From Deinococcus sp. JMULE3 (GTDB lineage Bacteria; Deinococcota; Deinococci; Deinococcales; Deinococcaceae): a stretch of 64,000 nt of DNA. Shown one piece after another: positions 1 to 14,805 of the stretch (within the stretch, counting starts at the first letter, position 1; each line of letters starts with the position of its first letter). The DNA is taken from positions 1,250,001 to 1,314,000 of the forward strand of contig NZ_SGWE01000004.1 in the NCBI RefSeq assembly GCF_013337115.1, given 5' to 3'. The notes under the pieces were generated by a model, which did not search any database, was not told the origin of the DNA, and saw nothing but the letters and a program-made list of their open reading frames with translations. The translations under genes and the position numbers were made by a program.

Positions 1-1
1 G

Positions 2-1150
<1,149 letters not shown>

Positions 1151-1162
1151 TCCCACACGCAG

Positions 1163-1203
1163 GCGGCGGGACCGGCGGGCGTTGACCCCGGCGGTCCCGC
1201 CGC
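1163..1203 (+). terminator. inverted repeat downstream of glyA
   Basis: Perfect 12-bp arms (1163-1174 and 1192-1203) form a GC-rich stem just after the glyA stop. The T tract is weak (ctgttc), so it could be an intrinsic terminator of reduced strength or a 3'-end stabiliser. Confidence 0.55.
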
Positions 1204-1300
1204 TGTTCGCGCCGGGCGGTGCCAGTGGGGGGATAGCACCCCCAATCACTCACGTTATTTTGTGAACTTTTCCACTCCGGCGTGACATAGTGAAGCGTCC

Positions 1301-2338
1301 ATGGATCTCGCCGCGCTGCCCAGTGACCTCACCCTGCACCTGACGCAGGTGGGCCTCACCGCCAGCAACCTCAGCGCCGCCCTGCGCCCCGTCCTGGACA
1401 CCCTGACCAGCCACGCCGGGGCACGCACCGCCACGTACTACCAGCGGCGCGACCACACCGGCCGCGCCGGACCGCCCGGACCCAGCTACCCCGCGCGCGT
1501 CTGCCAGGGGCCCGCCCCGCTCCCCACCCTCCCCACCGACCTGACCCGCGCCCTGCAGCGTCACGCCGACCTGCTCGAATGGCCCCCGGACGGACACCGC
1601 CCACCCCTGCTGGCCGCGCCCATCCACGACCGGGACGGCACGCTCCTCGGGGCGCTCCTCATCACCCACGACACGCCCGACTGGAGCGCGTCGCACCGCA
1701 CCCTGCTGCGCACCCTGGCCGGACTGGTCACGCTGGTCGCCGCGCGCCTGCACGCCGAGGAACGCGAACGCGACGCGCACGAACACGCCCTGCGCGCCCT
1801 GAGCCTCGCGCTGGAAGCCCGCGACCACGACCTGCGCGGCCACACCGACCGCGTCACGCAACTGGCGCTGCTCGTCGGGCAGGCCATGCACCTCCCACCC
1901 GACTCGCTGGGCGCGCTGCGCTGGGGCGCGTACCTGCACGACATCGGCAAACTGACCCTCCCGGACGACGTCCTGCACCACCCCGGCCCCCTGACCCCCG
2001 CCATGCGCGACCGCATGCACCAGCACGTCCAGGAAGGCCTGAACCTCGCCCGGCAACTGCCCTTCGTGCCGCCCGAGGCGCTGGACGTGATCGCCGCGCA
2101 CCACGAACGCTGGGACGGCAGCGGCTACCCACGCGGCCGCAGCGGCACCGCCATTCCCCTGACCGCCCGGATCTTCGCCGCGTGCGACGTGTTCGACGCC
2201 CTGACCAGCCCCCGCGCGTACAAGCACGCCTGGACACCCGGCGACGCCCTGCACTTCGTGCAGCAGGGCAGCGGCACGCACTTCGACCCGCAGGTCGTGC
2301 AGGCCCTCACGCAGGTCCTCGGACACCACGCCGCGTAA
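1301..2338 (+). CDS. HD-GYP domain phosphodiesterase with N-terminal GAF-like region
   Basis: Predicted cytosolic cyclic-di-GMP phosphodiesterase, 345 aa. Residues about 20-150 look like a degenerate GAF-type sensor (PLLAAPIHDRDGTLLGALLI). Residues about 165-340 are an HD-GYP domain with HDIGK at about 213 and HHERWDGSGYP at 267-277, so the metal-binding and GYP residues are intact. No membrane segment is seen. CATAGT at 1286-1291 lies 9 nt before the ATG and may be a -10 box of a leaderless or short-leader promoter. Substrate is inferred from family. Confidence 0.9.
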   Translation: MDLAALPSDLTLHLTQVGLTASNLSAALRPVLDTLTSHAGARTATYYQRRDHTGRAGPPGPSYPARVCQGPAPLPTLPTDLTRALQRHADLLEWPPDGHRPPLLAAPIHDRDGTLLGALLITHDTPDWSASHRTLLRTLAGLVTLVAARLHAEERERDAHEHALRALSLALEARDHDLRGHTDRVTQLALLVGQAMHLPPDSLGALRWGAYLHDIGKLTLPDDVLHHPGPLTPAMRDRMHQHVQEGLNLARQLPFVPPEALDVIAAHHERWDGSGYPRGRSGTAIPLTARIFAACDVFDALTSPRAYKHAWTPGDALHFVQQGSGTHFDPQVVQALTQVLGHHAA

Positions 2339-2398
2339 GCAGAAAACATAGCTGCTATAGCCTATTCCGTCCACACGTAATCAGTGGTACGGTAGCCC

Positions 2399-2818
2399 AT
2401 GCACCCCGAACAGCTCCTCCAGGCCTACGCCGACGCCGTCCACGCCCGCGACGCCGACGCCCTGCTCGCCCTGTACCACCCCGATGTCACCGTGTACGAC
2501 ATGTGGGAACACTGGCAGTACGACGGCCAGCAGCAGTGGCGCGGCATGATCGAGGGCTGGTTCGCCAGCCTCGGCGACGAGCGGGTGCAGGTCACCTTCG
2601 ACGACGTCCGCAGCACCGTCACGCCCGATCTCGCCCTCGTGCACGCCTTCGTCACCTACGCGGGCCTCAGCGCCAGCGGCGAACGCCTGCGCACCATGAA
2701 CAACCGCATCACCCTCACCCTGACCCCCGGCGGGACCGGCTGGCTGATCCTCCACGAACACAGCAGCGCCCCCGCCGAATTCAGCAGCGGCAAGGTCAAC
2801 CTCCACCGACCAGCCTGA
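2399..2818 (+). CDS. SnoaL/NTF2-like small protein
   Basis: 139-aa protein with the pattern of SnoaL-like/DUF4440 polyketide-cyclase folds: an N-terminal helix (LLQAYADAVHARDADALLALYHPDVTVY begins the fold; acidic and aromatic positions are typical) followed by beta strands. Members bind small hydrophobic molecules or act as isomerases; substrate cannot be told. TACGGT at 2388-2393 is 5 nt upstream of the ATG, consistent with leaderless transcription independent of the HD-GYP gene. Confidence 0.75.
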   Translation: MHPEQLLQAYADAVHARDADALLALYHPDVTVYDMWEHWQYDGQQQWRGMIEGWFASLGDERVQVTFDDVRSTVTPDLALVHAFVTYAGLSASGERLRTMNNRITLTLTPGGTGWLILHEHSSAPAEFSSGKVNLHRPA

Positions 2819-2840
2819 ACGAGACACCTACACTGCGGTC

Positions 2841-3317
2841 GTGACGCATCAGGAAGGGATCGTGCAGGTGCTGGCCGCCATCCTCAGCCAGCCGCCGGAG
2901 GTCGTGCAGGCGTTCAGCCGGGGCAACCCGTTCGACAAGCTGCTGCGCAGTTACGACGAGTTCAACGCGCAGGGCCAGCCGCTCTACCGCCACCGCCGGG
3001 GCGCGGCGCACTACCGGATGTCCCGCGCGGCGTTCGCGTCGGGGCTGTGCGCGTCGCAACTGTACGGTGAGCACCGCGTGCCGCTGAACATCGTCAAGCG
3101 GCGACTGCTCGACACGGGCGGCGATCCGGAGCAGATCCGCGCGGTCCTGCGGGCGAACGAGGTCGTGCTGATCACCCCGGACGAGCAGCGGCGCCTGGAC
3201 GCCTCGGTCGCGAACGGGGGGCTGGCGCTGCGGCAACGACTGCCCGAGGACGGCAGTGACCGGTTGACCTTCGCGGGCATCGAGATCGCCCCGGAGACCC
3301 TGACCCGCTGCCTGTAG
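2841..3317 (+). CDS. conserved hypothetical protein, 158 aa
   Basis: I do not recognise this family. The protein is soluble, with mixed alpha/beta character and no signal peptide or membrane segment. The GTG start at 2841 is supported by TACACT at 2829-2834, six nt upstream, a leaderless arrangement. It begins 22 nt after the preceding SnoaL-like gene but has its own -10 box, so the two need not be cotranscribed. A bidirectional-looking terminator separates it from convergent gltD. Confidence 0.7.
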   Translation: MTHQEGIVQVLAAILSQPPEVVQAFSRGNPFDKLLRSYDEFNAQGQPLYRHRRGAAHYRMSRAAFASGLCASQLYGEHRVPLNIVKRRLLDTGGDPEQIRAVLRANEVVLITPDEQRRLDASVANGGLALRQRLPEDGSDRLTFAGIEIAPETLTRCL

Positions 3318-3321
3318 CAGA

Positions 3322-3358
3322 AAGGCCGCGCCTCTCCCCTGCTGGGTGGCGCGGCCTT
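3322..3358. terminator. terminator hairpin between convergent genes
   Basis: Arms of 11 bp (3322-3332 and 3348-3358, AAGGCCGCGCC and its complement) lie between the stops of the 158-aa gene (+) and gltD (-). A run on the left arm and T on the right allow use from either side. Confidence 0.75.
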
Positions 3359-3370
3359 CTGGTCTTGTTC

Positions 3371-4834
<1,464 letters not shown>

Positions 4835-4892
4835 GCGTGCTCCGGTGGGGGAACAGCGCCCGCCGCCTGGGTTGGGCGGGCACTGGGAGGGG

Positions 4893-9701
<4,809 letters not shown>

Positions 9702-9853
9702 GTTGACGCTCCCATCTCGCTCGTGACTCGCATCCGCCTGCGGGGTGCAGGCTGCTGAGATCACGATACAGACCGGCGCATGTCTATGCAGGGCCGTTGT
9801 TTATAACGGGTCCAAAGGTGCGGCACATCATTTTTTCGCCAAAGTGCAGTGTT

Positions 9854-9870
9854 TTGCCGGAAATCGGCAA
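9854..9870. promoter_or_regulatory. inverted repeat upstream of gltB, candidate operator
   Basis: TTGCCG-GAAAT-CGGCAA is a perfect 6-bp inverted repeat with a 5-nt spacer, about 150 bp upstream of the gltB start. The 319-bp interval 9702-10020 holds no gene. It is locally AT-richer near 9795-9870 (TTATAA, TTTTTT), as expected of a promoter region for the leftward glt operon. A regulator site is an inference; no exact promoter is assigned. Confidence 0.35.
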
Positions 9871-10020
9871 TGAACACCACCTGTCCGTGTCATCTGCGCA
9901 ACAGGTCCGGGGCACCCGGCCAGATCCGCCGCACACTCCGGCCAGCGCACCCACCCCACGACCGGGCCGCTGGAACCGGTGCCATACATACGGACCCCCG
10001 CCCGCGCAAGCCCCCGGCGG

Positions 10021-10884
10021 TCAGGTCGGGGACAGCTGCAACAGCGCCATTTCCGGCTCGCACAGGTTCCGCACGGGCAGCCCGCTCAGGCCCAGGCCCC
10101 GGCTCACGTAAGCGGGGGTGTCATGCGCGCCGGTCACCCAGCCCATCGCGTACCGCTGCCCGAACGCACTGGGCACCATCAGGGCGCCCAGCAGCGGCAG
10201 CCGCACCTGCCCGCCGTGCGTGTGCCCGCACAGCACCAGTCCCGCCGGGCGTGGCAGCGCGGGCAGCAGGTCCGGGTTGTGCGTGACGAGCAGCGTCGCC
10301 CGCGCGCCCGCGCCCTCCAGGGCCGCCGTCACGTCCGGCGTCCCGAACCACAGGTCGTCCGTGCCGCCCAGCCACAGGTCGTCCCGCAGCGGGCGCCCCT
10401 CGTCCCGCAGGACCGTCACACCCGCGCCCGAGAGCTGCCCCGCGAAGCGCTCACGGCGCGCCGCCCAGTCCGGCCGGACCGGGCCGTAGTGACGGCTGGC
10501 GTACCGACCGAAACTCCCGTAATCGTGGTTGCCCCACACCGAGAACGTCCCCAGCGGCGCCCGCAGCCGCGCCAGCTGCCGCAGCAGCCCGGGCGGCACG
10601 TCGTCCAGGCGCGCGTCGAGCAGGTCCCCGCCCAGCAGGACCACGTCCGCGCGCAGGTCGTTCGCGGCGTCCACCCACGCGCCCACGCTGCCGTCCCCGA
10701 TGAACAGCCCGTGGTGCAGGTCCGTCAGGAACGCCACACGCAACGGCGAGCGCAGGCCCGGCAGCACGCGGGCGTGGCGGGTCACGCCGAAACGGTAGCC
10801 CTGCGCCACACCCACCCCACCGCCCAGCGCCGCCACCGCCCCCCCGCCGAGCAGGGACCGCAGGACCGCGCGCCTCGTGACCAT
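10021..10884 (-). CDS. exported metallophosphoesterase (YkuE-like)
   Basis: Calcineurin-like phosphoesterase, 287 aa. Metal-site motifs occur in the canonical order: TDLHHG, GGDLLD, GNHDYG, THNPD and CGHTHGGQ. The N-terminus [22 protein letters not shown] has twin arginines and a hydrophobic stretch, suggesting Tat export, as in YkuE-type enzymes. The frame allows a GTG nine bases further out, but TAGGGT (complement of 10892-10897) sits 7 nt before the ATG at 10884, supporting that start. Substrate unknown. Confidence 0.88.
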   Translation of the reverse strand: MVTRRAVLRSLLGGGAVAALGGGVGVAQGYRFGVTRHARVLPGLRSPLRVAFLTDLHHGLFIGDGSVGAWVDAANDLRADVVLLGGDLLDARLDDVPPGLLRQLARLRAPLGTFSVWGNHDYGSFGRYASRHYGPVRPDWAARRERFAGQLSGAGVTVLRDEGRPLRDDLWLGGTDDLWFGTPDVTAALEGAGARATLLVTHNPDLLPALPRPAGLVLCGHTHGGQVRLPLLGALMVPSAFGQRYAMGWVTGAHDTPAYVSRGLGLSGLPVRNLCEPEMALLQLSPT

Positions 10885-10955
10885 GTTCCGCACCCTACAC
10901 CGACGCCCCCGGCGCGGGTCGTCCGCCGGAAGGTGCAGGGGGTAGACTGCCCAGC

Positions 10956-11231
10956 ATGACGGTGCCGCATTCCCTGCTTGTGATCGACGTTCTGGACGAG
11001 GACGCGGGCCTCGCTGACGTGGAGGACAGCCGGGGCCGCACCTACCAGCTGCCCGCCGAATGGCTCCCGGACGCCAGCGACGGCGCCGGGTACCGCGTGA
11101 CCCTCGAAGGCGGACACGTGACCTTCACGCCCGACCCGGACGCCGCGCGGCAGCTGCGCGAACGCAGCAAGCAGACCCTGCTGGACTTCAGCGACGAACA
11201 CGACGGCGACACCCCGGAGGACCGCGCTTGA
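10956..11231 (+). CDS. DUF3006-like small protein
   Basis: 91-aa soluble protein resembling DUF3006: an N-terminal beta-rich part ([19 protein letters not shown]) with [19 protein letters not shown] and an acidic tail. Function unknown. TAGACT at 10943-10948 is 7 nt before the ATG (leaderless pattern). Its stop overlaps the TTG start of the next phosphatase gene, and a GGAGG near its end serves that gene, so the two are translationally coupled. Confidence 0.75.
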   Translation: MTVPHSLLVIDVLDEDAGLADVEDSRGRTYQLPAEWLPDASDGAGYRVTLEGGHVTFTPDPDAARQLRERSKQTLLDFSDEHDGDTPEDRA

Positions 11232-12037
11232 CCCGGCAGGTGCTGATCATCCCGGACCTGCACGGCCGACCCGACCTGCTGCGCGCCGCGCTGCACCAGT
11301 ACCCGGACGCCCACTACCTGTCCCTGGGCGACGCCATCGACCGCGGGCCGCGCTCCATGCCGGTCGTGGAGACCCTGATGGACCTGCACCGCGCCGGGCG
11401 CGCCACGCTGCTGATGGGCAACCACGAGCGCATGATGCAGGAGGGCGTGAAGTACTACCGCCAGTACCTCGGCACGCACGACCTCGGGGACTACCGCCGC
11501 GCCATGGAGGGCTTCCAGTGGTGGATGCGCGCCGGAGGCGAGACGGTCCGCGCCGAGCTGGGCAGCCTCACCCTGGAAAAATTCCCGCCGCTCTTGGAGG
11601 AGTACCTGAACGTCCTGCGCCGCGTCGTGTACGTCACGGCCGACGGCGAGATCCACGACCACCCGCCCAGCCACCCCAGCGTGCTCGTGTCGCACGCCGC
11701 GCCGCCCGTCAAGCACCCGCAGCACCCCAACCCGCTGTCGGCGGCGCTGTGGCTGCGCCCCTTCGAGGGGCCCTTCCCACTGCCCGAGGGCGTCACGTAC
11801 TCGGTGCACGGGCACACGCCCGTCCCGATCCCCTGCCGCCTGGGCCGCCACCTGTACCTGGACCTGGGTGCGTACGACACGGGACGGCTGGCGATCGCCG
11901 AGGTGAACGTGCACGGCCTGCCGACCGTGACGGTCCTGTGCGGGCGCGGTGATCCCACGCGGGGCCGCAAGTACGCCCGGTTCGGCGAGCCGGTCCCGGT
12001 CCGCCCGGTGGACCTGCCCGGCGCGCCCCCCCGGTAA
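11228..12037 (+). CDS. PPP-family metallophosphatase
   Basis: 269-aa protein phosphatase/diadenosine tetraphosphatase-like enzyme. The N-terminal signature order IIPDLHG, LGDAIDRGP and MGNHE defines the PPP family; a later HGHTPVP supplies a metal-site histidine. The start is TTG at 11228, overlapping the TGA of the DUF3006 gene (TTGA), with GGAGG at 11216-11220 and a 7-nt spacer. Whether it acts on proteins or dinucleotides cannot be told. Confidence 0.87.
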   Translation: MTRQVLIIPDLHGRPDLLRAALHQYPDAHYLSLGDAIDRGPRSMPVVETLMDLHRAGRATLLMGNHERMMQEGVKYYRQYLGTHDLGDYRRAMEGFQWWMRAGGETVRAELGSLTLEKFPPLLEEYLNVLRRVVYVTADGEIHDHPPSHPSVLVSHAAPPVKHPQHPNPLSAALWLRPFEGPFPLPEGVTYSVHGHTPVPIPCRLGRHLYLDLGAYDTGRLAIAEVNVHGLPTVTVLCGRGDPTRGRKYARFGEPVPVRPVDLPGAPPR

Positions 12038-12147
12038 ACACTCCAGCTTAGCGCTGCCCCGGTCTACACGGGCTGTCATCAACGGTGCGGACACTGTTCA
12101 AGCGCCAGAGGGGACAGGCACGGAAAACGTCTTCCATGACGCCATGC

Positions 12148-12192
12148 CTGCTCACCCCCTCCCGGCCTCCCCCCTCAAGGGGGAGGAATCAA
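12148..12192. repeat. short hairpin repeat, family 2
   Basis: Contains CCTCCCCC-CTCAA-GGGGGAGG, a perfect hairpin also seen in variant form near 46722-46739. It lies in the 424-bp gene-free interval 12038-12461, the rest of which is filled mostly by family 1 repeats. Confidence 0.5.
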
Positions 12193-12194
12193 CA

Positions 12195-12320
12195 CGGCGT
12201 GTTCATCGCTGGTCCGCCCACTTCCACGTCCGGAGGGGCGTTTCTCTCCTCCTCGGCTGCGCAGCTCTACGAGTCGCATCCGCTCGGACCCGGCGGCTTC
12301 ATAAGCCATTCAATCGGAGC
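12195..12320 (-). repeat. degenerate copy of intergenic repeat family 1
   Basis: Reads as a diverged reverse-orientation copy. It shares CTTCCACGTCCGGAG, TCGCATCCGCTCGGA and CCATTCAATCGGAG with the copy at 33034-33165. The stems are largely decayed. It abuts the next, intact copy head to head. Confidence 0.55.
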
Positions 12321-12333
12321 TGGTATCATAAGC

Positions 12334-12461
12334 ACTCCGGTTGAAAGGTTTGCAAAAACTTTCACCCCGAGCGGATGCGAGTGGGAGCAAAACGGGTTCC
12401 GGGCGTGGAGTTGACAACCCGGTGATGTCCCGGGTTGTCAACGAAACAGACGGAATCCGTA
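12334..12461 (+). repeat. intergenic repeat family 1, copy A
   Basis: About 128 bp, from ACTCCGGTTGAAAG to GACGGAATCCGTA. The left stem is imperfect around 12339-12368. The right stem has 13-bp perfect arms, GTTGACAACCCGG and its complement, with a 7-nt loop. It lies between convergent genes; its right end touches the stop codon of the M24 peptidase gene. Other copies: 29590-29715, 33034-33165, 46033-46158, 54524-54651. Confidence 0.85.
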
Positions 12462-13652
12462 TCAGCCCAGGGGCTTCAGGTCATCCTGCCGGTCCGAGAG
12501 CCACTGCGGCGGGCCGTCACGGACGATCACGTCCTCCTCCAGTCCGATGAAGCCGTGGCCGGGGACCATGACGCCCAGTTCCAGGGTGTACACCTCGTCC
12601 GCGCGCACGGGGCTCTCGACGGTCTGCCCGTAGCGGGGCCAGCGCGGGCCGAGGAGGGTGCCGCCGTCGTGCGTGGCGCGGCCCAGGCCGTGACCGAGCG
12701 CGTGCTGGTACTCGGGGTACCCGGCGGCGACCAGTGCGGCGCGCGCGGCGGCGTCCACGGCGTGACCGGGCGTGCCGGGCCGCAGGGCGTCCGCGCCCGC
12801 CTGAATGGCCTGCCAGCAGGCGCGGAAGGCGGCCTGCACCTCCTCGGGCACCGGGTTCCCGTCGGGCAGGCGGTACACGCGCTGGATGTCCGAGCAGTAC
12901 CCGTGGTTCAGACGCACGCCGTAGTCGATGTGCAGCAGCGATCCGGGGTGCAGGGCGTGGTTGCCGGGCGGCGCGTGCGAGGGTCGGCTGTCCGGGCCGA
13001 TGTGCACGTTCGGGCAGGCGTCCCAGCCCCAGGAGGGCTCGGCGCCGTCGCGGCGGCACAGGCCGTGCAGGAACGCCGCGACGTCCCGCTCACGCCAGCC
13101 GGGGCGGGCGGCGACCGCCATCTCGCGCAGGTGCGCCTCGGCCAGATTCACGGCCTCCCGGATCGCGGCGTGTTCCGCCGGTGTCTTGACCGACCGGAGC
13201 TGGCCCAGCAGCGGCGCGGCGCTGTCCCACTCCAGCTCGGGCAGGTCGTCGCCCGGCGTCAGCCAGCCGCGCACCCGGCGTTCCAGGCCCGACGTCAGGC
13301 CGTCGCACAGCGGGTCGTCCTCGCTGATGTTCAGCAGCACGCGCCGCGCGCCCAGGCGCGTCACCTCGGCGCGCAGCAGGGCGCGCAGGTCCGCGTCGTA
13401 GCCGTGCACGGTCCAGCCGGGCGGCACGGCGTCCGCGTCGAAGCGGCCCACGATCGCCACGGCCTCCGCGCGGGTCAGCAGGAAGAGGCTGTCCCAGGTG
13501 ACGTCCACGCCCGCCACGAGCGTCAGGGCAGGTTCCGGGCGCACGCCGGACTCGCGCGCGGCGATCAGCCAGACCTCGCCGTCCTGAAGCAGGGCCTGCG
13601 CCTGCCGCCGCTTGCCGTCCTGAAGCGCGTTCACTGCCGTGTTGGGGGCCAT
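12462..13652 (-). CDS. M24-family aminopeptidase (Xaa-Pro type)
   Basis: Pita-bread-fold metallopeptidase, 396 aa, probably an Xaa-Pro dipeptidase/aminopeptidase. An N-terminal creatinase-like domain (residues about 1-160) is followed by the catalytic domain with HIDYGV...GYCSDI (two metal aspartates), HALGHGLG and the glutamates of TLELGV and GLEED. The ATG at 13652 is preferred over in-frame codons upstream because TATCCT (complement of 13658-13663) sits 5 nt before it. The gene diverges from the next one, with only 28 nt between starts. Confidence 0.88.
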   Translation of the reverse strand: MAPNTAVNALQDGKRRQAQALLQDGEVWLIAARESGVRPEPALTLVAGVDVTWDSLFLLTRAEAVAIVGRFDADAVPPGWTVHGYDADLRALLRAEVTRLGARRVLLNISEDDPLCDGLTSGLERRVRGWLTPGDDLPELEWDSAAPLLGQLRSVKTPAEHAAIREAVNLAEAHLREMAVAARPGWRERDVAAFLHGLCRRDGAEPSWGWDACPNVHIGPDSRPSHAPPGNHALHPGSLLHIDYGVRLNHGYCSDIQRVYRLPDGNPVPEEVQAAFRACWQAIQAGADALRPGTPGHAVDAAARAALVAAGYPEYQHALGHGLGRATHDGGTLLGPRWPRYGQTVESPVRADEVYTLELGVMVPGHGFIGLEEDVIVRDGPPQWLSDRQDDLKPLG

Positions 13653-13680
13653 ACGGCAGGATACCGGTAGCATGGGCGGC

Positions 13681-14805
13681 ATGCCGGTTCTGTTCGTGCA
13701 TGGCGTGGCCGTCCGCGAGGAGGGCGACCTGGGCTGGGAGGACCTGCACCGCGCGACGCAGGGCGTGGACTGGCCGGGTGTGCAGCGCCTGCTGCGCGAG
13801 CACGTGGCGCCTGGCCTGAACCCGGAGGCGCCGGAGTCGGTGCACGTCGAGCGGGTGTACTGGGGGGACCTGGGGGCGCACTTCACGCAGGGCGGGCAGT
13901 TCCGCGCGGCGCGCGAGCGCGAGGTCGCCCCGGAGCCCGACCCGCTGGCACTGGACGGGGACGCGCTGGGTGAGGCGCTGGAACGCCGCCTGCGCGCCGC
14001 GCATCCGGTGTCCCAGTGGCCGGGCGTGATCCGCGCCGCGTGGGCGGCCGCGCGGGACGGAACCGTGCGGGCGCTGCTGGCCGACCTGCCCCCCGCCGAA
14101 CGCTGGGGCCTGCTGGACGCGGCGGCGCAGGCGCGCCTGCCTGCCCCGGCGCGGCGGCTGGAACCGCACCTGCCGCCCGGCCTGATGCGGGCGCGGCGGC
14201 GGAACGTGAAGCGCGCCATGCAGGAGGTCCGCCGCCCGCTGGAGGCGTTCGTGCCGCTGTTCATGGGGGATGTGCTGGCCTACCTGAACGGGCGGGGCAC
14301 GCCCGAGCGCCCCGGCGCGATCCCGCAGCGGGTCCTGGCCGGGCTGCGCGCGGCGCACGCGGCCCGCACGCACCCGCACGAGCCGCTGGTGGTCCTGACG
14401 CACTCGATGGGCGGGCAGCTGATCTTCGACGCGCTGCACGCGTTCCTGCCCGCCGATCCGGACGGCGCGGGGGTGCGGGTGGACTTCTGGTGCGCGTGCG
14501 CCAGTCAGGTGGGCGCGTTCCACGAACTGGGCTTCACGCTGGGCGGCCCGAGCCCCGACGCGCACGCCGGGGGGCGGCTGGGGTACTTCTGGAACGTGTG
14601 GGCGTACACGGACCTGCTGAGCTTCCGCGCGCAGGGCATCGCGCCGGGCGCGCACGACACGGCCTTCCCGCTGTCCGGGCTGGTGCGGTCGGATCACCTG
14701 GCGTACCTGCAACAGCCGGACTTCTACCGCACGCTGGCGGCGAAGGTCGCGGTGCACGCGGGGCCGCCAGATGGCGCAGATCGCCCGCTAGAATCCGGCG
14801 CGTGA
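13681..14805 (+). CDS. alpha/beta-hydrolase-like protein
   Basis: 374-aa protein. It begins with MPVLFVHGVAV and contains VVLTHSMGGQLIFDAL, a GxSxG-type nucleophile elbow (here THSMGG), as in lipase/esterase-like hydrolases. A middle region (about 60-200) is Arg/Ala-rich and unrecognised. TAGCAT at 13668-13673 lies 7 nt before this ATG, favouring it over the ATG at 13672. The last bases overlap the GTG of pabBA. Substrate unknown. Confidence 0.75.
   Translation: MPVLFVHGVAVREEGDLGWEDLHRATQGVDWPGVQRLLREHVAPGLNPEAPESVHVERVYWGDLGAHFTQGGQFRAAREREVAPEPDPLALDGDALGEALERRLRAAHPVSQWPGVIRAAWAAARDGTVRALLADLPPAERWGLLDAAAQARLPAPARRLEPHLPPGLMRARRRNVKRAMQEVRRPLEAFVPLFMGDVLAYLNGRGTPERPGAIPQRVLAGLRAAHAARTHPHEPLVVLTHSMGGQLIFDALHAFLPADPDGAGVRVDFWCACASQVGAFHELGFTLGGPSPDAHAGGRLGYFWNVWAYTDLLSFRAQGIAPGAHDTAFPLSGLVRSDHLAYLQQPDFYRTLAAKVAVHAGPPDGADRPLESGA

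Noticed and set aside
1250..2374. Long minus-strand frame opposite the HD-GYP gene
   Set aside because: Gly/Val/Gln-rich composition without motifs, typical of antisense frames in GC-rich DNA; the plus strand shows intact HD and GYP motifs.
12435..13670. Plus-strand frame of 411 codons opposite the M24 peptidase
   Set aside because: No start signal or motif; the opposite strand encodes all M24 metal-site blocks.
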